This document shows, in pieces, positions 16,331-23,884 of a stretch of DNA of 64,000 bases. A program made the position numbers and the translations under genes. The stretch's first letter is position 1. The number at the start of each line of letters is the position of its first letter. This DNA is from Allorhodopirellula heiligendammensis (lineage in GTDB: Bacteria; Planctomycetota; Planctomycetia; Pirellulales; Pirellulaceae): contig NZ_SJPU01000002.1 in NCBI RefSeq assembly GCF_007860105.1, forward strand, positions 1,539,739 through 1,603,738, read 5' to 3'. The notes beneath the pieces were generated by a model that saw only the letters and a list, made by a program, of their open reading frames with translations, ran no database searches and had not been told where the DNA came from.

Positions 16331-17709
16331 ATCATATCAGTTCCCCTCTTCGACTGATGTACGCCTTCGTATCGTTTGCTGCCACACAAATCCTACTGCC
16401 GGCGATTGCGTTTGCGGATCTGTCTCAGTCGCCGCCGAATGTCATTCTGATTCTTGCCGATGATTTGGCGATCGGCGATTTGGGTGCGATGGACGGCCAT
16501 GCATCGCGCACGCCGCAACTGGATCGGTTGGCATCGCAGAGTGTTCGGTTTGAGAACGCCTACAGCGGTTCGTGTGTCTGTGCGCCCGCTCGGGCTGCTT
16601 TGTTAACGGGACGGTATCCCCACCGAACCGGCGTCGTTACGCTCAATATGAACAAATATCCGCAACTGACACAGTTGCGGCGTGACGAGGTTACGATCGC
16701 AGACATGTTGGCCGGTGCGGGCTATCGAACCGGTTTGATTGGTAAGTGGCACTTGGGAAACGGGCCTGAGTTTCAACCGCGAGAACGAGGTTTTAAGGTC
16801 TCCGAGTACTTCAGTGGCTCGTCCGACATGAGCTACTTTGATTACGTTCTCGACATCAATGGAAAAAGGCAGCGGGTCAACGACGGAACCTATTTGACCG
16901 ACGACTTGTCCGATCGAGCCATCGAGTTTGTCAGGGAAAATCGCGATCAGCCTTTCTTCTTGCATTTAGCCCACTATGCACCTCATCGCCCGCTGCAGGC
17001 TCCCGAAGATCTCATTGAGTTGTATCGCGCGCAGGGGTACAACGACTCAACAGCGACGATTTATGCCATGATCAACGTCATGGACCGTGGTATTGGACGA
17101 CTGCTCGATGAATTGGATTCGTTGCAGTTGTCCAACCGGACCATCGTGATTTTCACTAGTGACAATGGCCCAGATCCCGTGACGGGTCAGCGGTTCAATC
17201 ACGGCATGCGAGGAACCAAGTATCAAGTTTACGAGGGCGGGATTCGGGTTCCGCTCTTCGTCCAATGGCAGGGCCATTTCCAGCCAGGGGCTCGAACCCA
17301 GCGAATTCATTTTGTCGATCTGTTGCCGACGATCCTTGGCCTCTGTAATGTCGATTTGACGCATCAGAACTCGCTCGATGGCGAGAGTTTTTTACCGGTG
17401 CTTCAGGATTCGACTAGCCCATTTGCGCCGATCCGATTCTGGCAGTGGAACCGAGGAAACCCGAACTACACGCACAACGCGGCAATTCGTGACGGGCGTT
17501 TCAAGTTGGTTCGTCCCTATGTGACGAGAAGTGACAAAATCTCTGATTCTACATTGCCGCCCTCGCTCTACGATTTAGAAACCGATCCCACCGAGAGCGA
17601 GGACGTCTCTCACCGGCATCCTGCTGTCACCAGTCGACTGGCCGGTCAGTTACAGTCGTGGACTGTCGATATTGAGAATGACCGCACCCGCCCGCAAAGC
17701 CAAAAATAG
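16327..17709 (+). CDS. Secreted arylsulfatase (family S1)
   Basis: A 460-residue sulfatase starting within the stop of the previous gene (ATGA). The signal peptide runs to about residue 30 (ATQILLPAIAFA). Motifs in order: NVILILADDLAIGDLG, formylglycine motif CAPAR (85-89) with AALLTGRYPHRTG, LIGKWHLGNG, HYAPHRPLQAP and FTSDNGPDP. The CAPAR-AALLTGRYPHRTG block is typical of N-acetylgalactosamine-6-sulfatase/arylsulfatase A-like enzymes. The exact substrate is not deducible. Confidence 0.92.
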   Translation: MNHISSPLRLMYAFVSFAATQILLPAIAFADLSQSPPNVILILADDLAIGDLGAMDGHASRTPQLDRLASQSVRFENAYSGSCVCAPARAALLTGRYPHRTGVVTLNMNKYPQLTQLRRDEVTIADMLAGAGYRTGLIGKWHLGNGPEFQPRERGFKVSEYFSGSSDMSYFDYVLDINGKRQRVNDGTYLTDDLSDRAIEFVRENRDQPFFLHLAHYAPHRPLQAPEDLIELYRAQGYNDSTATIYAMINVMDRGIGRLLDELDSLQLSNRTIVIFTSDNGPDPVTGQRFNHGMRGTKYQVYEGGIRVPLFVQWQGHFQPGARTQRIHFVDLLPTILGLCNVDLTHQNSLDGESFLPVLQDSTSPFAPIRFWQWNRGNPNYTHNAAIRDGRFKLVRPYVTRSDKISDSTLPPSLYDLETDPTESEDVSHRHPAVTSRLAGQLQSWTVDIENDRTRPQSQK

Positions 17710-17713
17710 TTCC

Positions 17714-19141
17714 ATGATTTATCGTATCACGTTGGCCTGCCTGCTGTTGACGGTGCTGACGCAGCAACTGGAGGCAGCGTCTCCTCGCATTGTATTGATC
17801 TTAGTGGATGATTTGGGATGGTCTGATCTGGGCTGTTATGGGCACCCCTATCACCGTACTCCTCACATCGATGCACTCGCATCCCAAGGCATACGATTTA
17901 CAGATGCTTATTCGCCTGCGCCTATTTGTTCTGCGGCACGCGCAAGCATCCTGACTGGAAAAGCGGTCCCGCGTCTACACTTCGAATTCGTCACGAAGTC
18001 GAAACCTGGGCTCCAAAAAATCGACGCCAGGGTGCCATTGCAGTCGCCTCCGATCACGCTGAATCTACCCCTGGCCGAACGTACGATTGCCGAGCGATTG
18101 AGGGACGAAGATTACCTGACGGCATTTTTTGGGAAGTGGCACGTCAATCAACATTTTCAAGGGCGCTACCTCGCTTGGGATCCAAAATTTGGGCCACAGA
18201 AACAAGGGTTTGAGGTTGCAGTAGAAGACTTTGGCGATCATCCCTATGCATGGGGCAAGCAGGGCACACCCGGCCCTCTACCTGAGGGGAGGTTCCCTAC
18301 GGACTCGCTCATTGATTCAGCGGCTGACTTTTTGGGCGAGCCCCATGCCCAGCCATTCTTCGCGATGGTATCGCTCTATCATGTTCATACGCCCGTCAAG
18401 AATCGGACTCGGTGGTTGATCGAACAATACAATGATCGTATCCCGCGTGATGCTATCAATCGCGATCAACGACTCGAGTATGCTGCTTTTGTCGAGACAC
18501 TCGACCATCATGTGGGCACGCTACTCAGCGCCATTGACGCCTCGGGTAAGGCTGACGATACGCTGGTTGTTTTCATGTCCGATAATGGTGGCCACCCTGA
18601 ATTTTGTTCCAATGCGCCGCTGCGTGGTTCCAAATGGAATCTATATGAAGGTGGGATTCGGGTGCCATTGATCGCTCGATGGCCTGGCAAAGTGACCCCG
18701 GAGTCGGAGTGTCACACACCTGTCATCGGCTACGACCTGCTGCCGACGTTTGTTGAGATCGCGGGTGGTCAAACCAACGATGTTGATGGGGAAAGTTTCG
18801 CATCACTATTGACGAGTCCGAGTGCCGAACTCCCTCGACAGTTGGTGTGGTCGTTTCCTTACTACCATCCGGAAACGGGGTATGCAGCAGCCTTGGACGA
18901 GATTGGGATAAACGATTTTGCTGTTAGTAAAACACGGCCGCAGGCTGCCCTCCGCCGCGGTAACTATAAATTGCTGCAGTTCTATGAGGACGAGCGAGTG
19001 GAATTGTATGATTTGGACGCTGATATTTCTGAGCAGCATGACCTGAGTCGCCGCAACCCGCAGTTGGCCGAGGATCTCGCAACTCAACTACGATCGACTC
19101 TTGATCGGATGAACGCTCGCCTCGCCGTGCCGAAGCCATAG
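17714..19141 (+). CDS. Secreted sulfatase (family S1) with CSAAR active-site motif
   Basis: A 475-residue sulfatase; the ATG at 17714, four bases after the previous stop, gives a proper signal peptide (MIYRITLACLLLTVLTQQLEA), so I prefer it to the in-frame ATG at 17672 that lies inside the previous gene. Motifs: IVLILVDDLGWSDLGCYG, formylglycine motif CSAAR (72-76) followed by ASILTGKA, FFGKWHVN, and FMSDNGGHPE. The position after CS is Ala instead of the usual Pro, which may affect which maturation enzyme processes it. Part of the tightly spaced sulfatase run. Confidence 0.9.
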   Translation: MIYRITLACLLLTVLTQQLEAASPRIVLILVDDLGWSDLGCYGHPYHRTPHIDALASQGIRFTDAYSPAPICSAARASILTGKAVPRLHFEFVTKSKPGLQKIDARVPLQSPPITLNLPLAERTIAERLRDEDYLTAFFGKWHVNQHFQGRYLAWDPKFGPQKQGFEVAVEDFGDHPYAWGKQGTPGPLPEGRFPTDSLIDSAADFLGEPHAQPFFAMVSLYHVHTPVKNRTRWLIEQYNDRIPRDAINRDQRLEYAAFVETLDHHVGTLLSAIDASGKADDTLVVFMSDNGGHPEFCSNAPLRGSKWNLYEGGIRVPLIARWPGKVTPESECHTPVIGYDLLPTFVEIAGGQTNDVDGESFASLLTSPSAELPRQLVWSFPYYHPETGYAAALDEIGINDFAVSKTRPQAALRRGNYKLLQFYEDERVELYDLDADISEQHDLSRRNPQLAEDLATQLRSTLDRMNARLAVPKP

Positions 19142-19184
19142 GCTGGGCTCTCGAGCTCGTCTACCGACAAACCATTGGACCCTC

Positions 19185-20561
19185 ATGAAAAAATACTCTT
19201 GGTCGACAGTTTCGCTTGCGGTGAGCATCTTGCTCGTCCTTTCGGTTTCAGTTGCGGAAGCTGAAGCAGGATCAGTGGAACGCCCCAACCTGATTCTGAT
19301 ATTGGCTGACGATCTTGGTCATGGCGATTTGTCGTGTCACGGCAGTACCGAGGTAAGTACGCCGCATCTGGATCGACTGGCTTCCGAAGGGGTCATGATG
19401 ACGCACATGCGCGCGAACTGCACGGTTTGCTCGCCCACGCGAGCAGCAATTTTGACAGGAAAGTATGCCGATCGAGCGGGCGTGCCCGGTGTTATCCGCA
19501 CCAATCCTGATCAGTCTTGGGGATACCTCGATCCTAACCTACCGACACTGGCCAATTCTCTTTCCGATGCTGGCTATCACACGGCGATTGTCGGAAAATG
19601 GCACTTGGGATTGGAGGCTCCTAACACGCCTCTCGACCGTGGCTTCGATCACTTTCACGGATTCCTCGGCGACATGATGGATGACTACTACACCCATCGC
19701 CGAGGAGGTCTCAATTTGATGCGTCATGATCGACAGACGATTGATCCGCCAGGCCACGCGACAGAATTGTTTACTCAGTGGTCAATGGAGTATTTGTCTA
19801 GCCGATCGGAGCATCATGAGCAGCCCTTCTTTCTGTACCTGCCTTACAACGCACCGCACTTTCCAATTCAGCCGCCGGCGTTGTGGGAGGCCAAGATTCG
19901 CCAGCAGTTTCCTGGCCTGACTGATGCACGTATCAAGAATGTGGCCTTTGTAGAACATCTCGACGATCAAATTGGCAGGCTCTTGCAGCACGTCGACAAG
20001 CTCGGCCTTCGTGAGAACACGGTGATCGCATTCACATCAGACAACGGTGGATCGTTGCCACATGCGCAGAACAACGATCCTTGGCGAGGCGGCAAGCAAA
20101 GTCATTATGACGGTGGTTTGCGAGTGCCGTGTTTCGTTCGGTATCCGCCTGAAATCGAGGCTGGGACCAAACATGACATTCCGGTGCTGACCTTTGATAT
20201 TGCGGCCACATTCATGGCCTATGCAGGACTCGAAATTCCCGAAGACTTTGATGCCGTCGATATGCGACATGCCATCGCTGGCGAGAACGTCGCAGCCGAG
20301 CGAGAGATGTACTTCGTGCGGCGAGAGGGCGGCCCAGCGTATGGTGGCAAAGCCTATCATGCGATCGTCAAAGGCAAATGGAAACTGCTGCAGAATGATC
20401 CTTATTCTCCCCTCGAGTTGTATGATCTCGAGAATGATCCCGGTGAGAAAACGAATCTAGCCGGTGAGAAGAAGGGAGTCGTCAGGAGATTGCAAATGGA
20501 CATCAGTCGACACATCCAGCAGGGCGGAGCGACCGCTTGGCAACCTCCCTCCCTTCGCTAG
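19185..20561 (+). CDS. Secreted arylsulfatase (family S1)
   Basis: A 458-residue sulfatase with signal peptide to about residue 28 (SILLVLSVSVAEAEA). Motifs: LILILADDLGHGDLSCHG, formylglycine motif CSPTR (82-86) with AAILTGKYADRAG, IVGKWHLGLE, YNAPHFPIQPP, FTSDNGGSLPHAQ and RGGKQSHYDGGLRVP. This is the closest in the run to classical arylsulfatase A. It is last of the contiguous sulfatases, followed after 117 bases by a sialidase-like gene. Confidence 0.92.
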   Translation: MKKYSWSTVSLAVSILLVLSVSVAEAEAGSVERPNLILILADDLGHGDLSCHGSTEVSTPHLDRLASEGVMMTHMRANCTVCSPTRAAILTGKYADRAGVPGVIRTNPDQSWGYLDPNLPTLANSLSDAGYHTAIVGKWHLGLEAPNTPLDRGFDHFHGFLGDMMDDYYTHRRGGLNLMRHDRQTIDPPGHATELFTQWSMEYLSSRSEHHEQPFFLYLPYNAPHFPIQPPALWEAKIRQQFPGLTDARIKNVAFVEHLDDQIGRLLQHVDKLGLRENTVIAFTSDNGGSLPHAQNNDPWRGGKQSHYDGGLRVPCFVRYPPEIEAGTKHDIPVLTFDIAATFMAYAGLEIPEDFDAVDMRHAIAGENVAAEREMYFVRREGGPAYGGKAYHAIVKGKWKLLQNDPYSPLELYDLENDPGEKTNLAGEKKGVVRRLQMDISRHIQQGGATAWQPPSLR

Positions 20562-20678
20562 CGGACAACACCGCGCACCTGTATCGCGAGATTGGCGACC
20601 GGTGATGATGGAAGGTTCCGACGAGCCTCGATGGTCGATGCTTACAGACGACTTCCAGTAGCTACACAGACAAACGGA

Positions 20679-21941
20679 ATGATGCATATGACCCCTGTGA
20701 ATTTCGCCCTCGTGGTTTCATACCCTCACGGGATCTTGGCCAAGACTTATTTGAGTTCTTTGATTCCAGTTGTGGCGACCTGGATGCTCTTAGTTATTCC
20801 AGGAATCGTCGCAGCAGAGACGCCCCCTGGAGAAACGCTCGCTGCAGAGGCCAAGGTCGAGCCGGTTCCCGGCACGGTGATTGCCCATCGTCCAGCGTCT
20901 ACCGGCGTGTTTATCGGATCGCCGAGTATCGCCATTCTGCCCAACGGGGACTACGTTGCCTCGCATGATCAGTTTGGCGAAGCAGCAAAGAAGCAGGGGC
21001 AGTTTGGTGTGGTCCAGATTTATCGGTCGAGCGATCGGGGGGAGTCGTGGACGCACCTTTCCACCGTTACGAATGCGCACTGGTCCAACCTGTTTGTGCA
21101 CCACGGTGCTCTGTATTTGCTCGGTACGTTTCCAGGCGATATCGTTATTCGTCGCAGTGATGATGGAGGCGTCACATGGACCGATCCTGTCGATGGCAAG
21201 ACGGGACGGCTCACCGATGAGGGCGTCTATCACACTGCTCCCACGCCCGTCGTCGTGCACCAAGGGCGGTTGGTGCGAGCTTTTGAAAAGAGTGAAGAAC
21301 GCGGTTTCTCGGGACTGAAGCCTTGCTTGCTATCGGTGGATGAAGATGCCGATTTGCTTGATTCCGGAAACTGGTTTCAAAGCGAGCCGTCGATCCATGA
21401 TCGAAGTTGGCTACCCGGCAACGAGTTCCGAGGTTGGCTCGAAGGCAACGCGGTGGTCGGTCCTCAGGGAGAATTGGTCAACATGCTTCGCGTTCATACA
21501 TTCCTCGGGGCCGAGCGTGCCGCGATATTGACGTTCGCTGATTCGCAATCTCGTCACCCGGTTCGCGACGAACCAGAGGTCGTGTTCATGCCCGGCGGCG
21601 CCAAAAAGTTTTCGATCCGCTATGACGAGGAAACGAATCGATATTGGGCGCTCGTCAATTGGGTGCCTGAGGCCGACCAGCAGCCCCATCCAGCCCGCTA
21701 TCGCAATCGGCTGGCCCTGGTTTCCTCGGAGGACCTGCGGCACTGGGACGTAATCAAAACGATTATCGCCGCTGAGGATGCAAACATGATTGGGTTCCAG
21801 TACGCTGATTTCGTCATGGATGGTAATGATATCGTCGCGGTCTCGCGGACGGCGTTCCCCGGCGAAACGGGTGGTGCAGACAACTATCACAATGCGAACT
21901 TCATGACCTTCCATCGGATTGAGAACTTTCGCGGTCTCTGA
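20679..21941 (+). CDS. Secreted sialidase-fold (BNR/Asp-box) protein
   Basis: About 420 residues from the first of three clustered in-frame ATGs (20679, 20682, 20688). A hydrophobic export segment (LSSLIPVVATWMLLVIPGIVAA) precedes the mature part. At least two Asp boxes are visible, SSDRGESW and RSDDGGVTW, which mark the six-bladed sialidase propeller. The opening SPSIAILPNGDYVASHD is also sialidase-like. Catalytic Arg triad and Tyr/Glu pair cannot be confirmed by eye, so true sialidase activity is not shown; other acidic-sugar hydrolases and non-catalytic propellers share the fold. Placed at the end of the sulfatase run. Confidence 0.8.
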   Translation: MMHMTPVNFALVVSYPHGILAKTYLSSLIPVVATWMLLVIPGIVAAETPPGETLAAEAKVEPVPGTVIAHRPASTGVFIGSPSIAILPNGDYVASHDQFGEAAKKQGQFGVVQIYRSSDRGESWTHLSTVTNAHWSNLFVHHGALYLLGTFPGDIVIRRSDDGGVTWTDPVDGKTGRLTDEGVYHTAPTPVVVHQGRLVRAFEKSEERGFSGLKPCLLSVDEDADLLDSGNWFQSEPSIHDRSWLPGNEFRGWLEGNAVVGPQGELVNMLRVHTFLGAERAAILTFADSQSRHPVRDEPEVVFMPGGAKKFSIRYDEETNRYWALVNWVPEADQQPHPARYRNRLALVSSEDLRHWDVIKTIIAAEDANMIGFQYADFVMDGNDIVAVSRTAFPGETGGADNYHNANFMTFHRIENFRGL

Positions 21942-22299
21942 GTTGGGGCGCGTTTTCAATACTGTTTGCCGGGGGCGTCGCATCGGCTGGTCTGGCCGAC
22001 CTGGGCAGGATTGCTTGGCAGCACGCTCGGCAGGATGGTTGTGAGGAATATCTGATGCGCACCGCATGCTCGCGGCGATTGCGATCTGCGCCGGAGCGAA
22101 TACTGGCAGGTGGTTCCCGCTGCCGGCAATGAGCGGCGGCTGATCGCTCGCCGCCGGATGTCAGCGAACTTCTTACGGTGCTCAGGGCTACGCTAAAAAA
22201 CGATTGCTTCCGGGAAATTCCCCTTGACGAGTCTATATATCTCTATAGACTCCTAGGGTTGACTGTTTTTTCTTCCTTTTTGTGGATTGTGAATGACCC
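21942..22299 (+). other. Intergenic region, 358 bases
   Basis: No gene is supported in the first 260 bases. The last 100 bases are AT-richer and hold a large inverted repeat (annotated separately) and TTGAC-type promoter elements ahead of the small lipoprotein and the DUF1559 gene. Confidence 0.6.
22224..22264 (+). promoter_or_regulatory. Promoter region with 9-bp inverted repeat (candidate operator)
   Basis: GAGTCTATA (22229-22237) and TATAGACTC (22244-22252) form a perfect 9-bp inverted repeat with a 6-base spacer. It overlaps TTGACG (22224-22229) and is followed by TTGACT (22259-22264), so a protein bound here would block a promoter. The same half-sites occur without spacer as GTCTATAGAC at 23822-23831, upstream of the next large gene. 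Confidence 0.5.
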
Positions 22300-22461
22300 A
22301 TGCGAAGCACTTCCCTGCACATGCTTTTTTTGGCCGCCACTGCCTTCATGCTGTTTGCTCCGGGCTGCGGCTCGTCGTCGGAACCAACGATCATCGAGCA
22401 ACCTCCGGTGCCCGAGGATCAGTACGACGAAAATGGCGTCGAGCTGGAGAAAGGCGTCTAG
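22300..22461 (+). CDS. Small lipoprotein preceding the DUF1559 gene
   Basis: A 53-residue open frame (ATG 22300, TAG 22459-22461). It starts with a lipoprotein-type signal (MRSTSLHMLFLAATAFMLFAPGC; the lipobox is APGC with Cys23), followed by a short acidic tail (EDQYDENGVELEKGV). Small lipoproteins with acidic tails commonly sit next to DUF1559 genes in planctomycetes, and this one lies 83 bases before such a gene. It is probably lipid-anchored and facing the periplasm; function unknown. Confidence 0.7.
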   Translation: MRSTSLHMLFLAATAFMLFAPGCGSSSEPTIIEQPPVPEDQYDENGVELEKGV

Positions 22462-22544
22462 AGCCCAAGAACTTCTAGTTCGATGGCAACACGGCGTCAT
22501 GCCGAAATCCCCATTATTTCCCCTCCATTTATGAAAGATTTCCA

Positions 22545-23759
22545 ATGTGTCAAGCAAAGGCTCGTAAGCAGAACGGCTTCACTTTGGTGGAGTTGCTCGT
22601 CGTGATTGCCATCATCGGCGTGCTCGTCGGATTGTTGCTGCCCGCCGTGCAGGCGGCTCGGGAGGCTGCTCGGCGAATGAGTTGCAGCAATAACTTCAAA
22701 CAGCTGGGTTTGGCGATCCACAATTATCACGCGGCCTACAACCAATTGCCGAAGAATGGGACGGGAACCTCCCGTCCGATCGGCTCGACCTTGTCCAATA
22801 ACGCTTACGCACTTTTAAGCGGGACCGTGGGGCTGCTGCCGTTCATGGAACAGCAGGCGATGTGGAACCAGATTAGCAATCCGCTCAACGTGAACGCGAA
22901 TGGGACGCCGAAGACCGGCGTGCCGTATCCCGCGATGGGGCCTCCGCCATGGAGCAGTGCTTACGGTCCGTGGCTTAGTGAGATCCCGGCCCTGCGATGC
23001 CCCAGTGATCCCGGCTTTGGATTGCCAGCGAAAGGGCGGACGAACTATACCTTCTGTCTTGGCGATGCCATGCTGCTGGTGCATTCGGGCGGTCGAAATC
23101 GCAAGAATGTATACGCCGACGCGCCTGGGACTGCCCGCGAGAATTCAACGGGCTATGGGGATAATGATGACACGGGTGCTGCGACGAGGGCTCGCGCAAA
23201 TAACCGGGGTATGTTTTGGTTTCGCCATGATCTGGGGTTCCGGGACGTCCTTGATGGTTTGTCCAACACCATCGCAATGGGCGAAATCGCGACCAGCCTC
23301 GGCGCTGGCGAGATTAATGCAGACATGGCTTATGACGCCACTGCCGAGGTGATGACCAACCCAGCCTATTGCGACAGTTTCATCGATAGCGCCCGCCCGC
23401 AATTTCTACTTGCGGGCACCCGGATTGTGGGCGTTGGCGGTGGTGACTGCTCACGAGGTTATCGTTGGGCGGAAGGGCGGATCACCTTTTCCGCATTCAT
23501 GACGATCCGTCCTCCAAATAAAATTAGTTGCATGTGGGGTGACTCCGAGAGCAATCAGGGATACTCCACCGCGGGAAGTCGACACCAAGGCGGTTGCCAT
23601 GTTTTGATGGGTGACGGCGCGGTCAAGTTCATCACTGACAGTATTGAGGCGGGGAACCCGTCTGCGGCTCCGGCGTCCAACGGTGCGATGACCAATTACG
23701 GTCTGTGGGGGGCCCTTGGTACCCGTGCGGCTGCGGAAGTAATCGATCAGGACTTCTGA
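22545..23759 (+). CDS. DUF1559 domain-containing protein with prepilin-type N-terminus
   Basis: A 404-residue protein. After a short basic leader comes the type IV pilin-like cleavage/methylation signal GFTLVELLVVIAIIGVLVGL, then LLPAVQAAREAARRM and SCSNNFKQLGLAIHNYHA, which together define the DUF1559 family that is massively expanded in planctomycetes. The C-terminal HQGGCHVLMGDGAVKFI matches the family's H-x9-DG ending. It is expected to be anchored by its N-terminal helix and exported through a type II secretion/pilus-like pathway. Expressed with the small lipoprotein; a strong terminator-like hairpin follows. Confidence 0.93.
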   Translation: MCQAKARKQNGFTLVELLVVIAIIGVLVGLLLPAVQAAREAARRMSCSNNFKQLGLAIHNYHAAYNQLPKNGTGTSRPIGSTLSNNAYALLSGTVGLLPFMEQQAMWNQISNPLNVNANGTPKTGVPYPAMGPPPWSSAYGPWLSEIPALRCPSDPGFGLPAKGRTNYTFCLGDAMLLVHSGGRNRKNVYADAPGTARENSTGYGDNDDTGAATRARANNRGMFWFRHDLGFRDVLDGLSNTIAMGEIATSLGAGEINADMAYDATAEVMTNPAYCDSFIDSARPQFLLAGTRIVGVGGGDCSRGYRWAEGRITFSAFMTIRPPNKISCMWGDSESNQGYSTAGSRHQGGCHVLMGDGAVKFITDSIEAGNPSAAPASNGAMTNYGLWGALGTRAAAEVIDQDF

Positions 23760-23789
23760 CGCCGCTGTCCCTGCCTCGTTGTTGTTCTT

Positions 23790-23824
23790 GCCCCTGTTGT
23801 CAGCTTGACAGCGGGGGCTTTGTC
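23790..23824 (+). terminator. Rho-independent-type terminator after the DUF1559 gene
   Basis: CCCCTGTTGTCA (23791-23802) pairs with TGACAGCGGGGG (23806-23817) around a GCT loop, closed by G-C at 23790/23818 and with two G-U wobbles on the transcript. It is followed by TTTGT. The stem is strong and lies 31 bases after the stop codon. Confidence 0.65.
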
Positions 23825-23831
23825 TATAGAC
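23822..23831 (+). promoter_or_regulatory. GTCTATAGAC palindrome (candidate operator)
   Basis: A perfect 10-bp palindrome immediately after the terminator and 54 bases before the ATG of the FG-GAP/sialidase gene. It uses the same half-site, GTCTATA/TATAGAC, as the inverted repeat at 22229-22252, suggesting a shared DNA-binding protein. Confidence 0.4.
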
Positions 23832-23884
23832 TATGTGTGTTCCCTATGCGCCGCGTCGACTCACCAGACCTCAAGAGAAACTTC

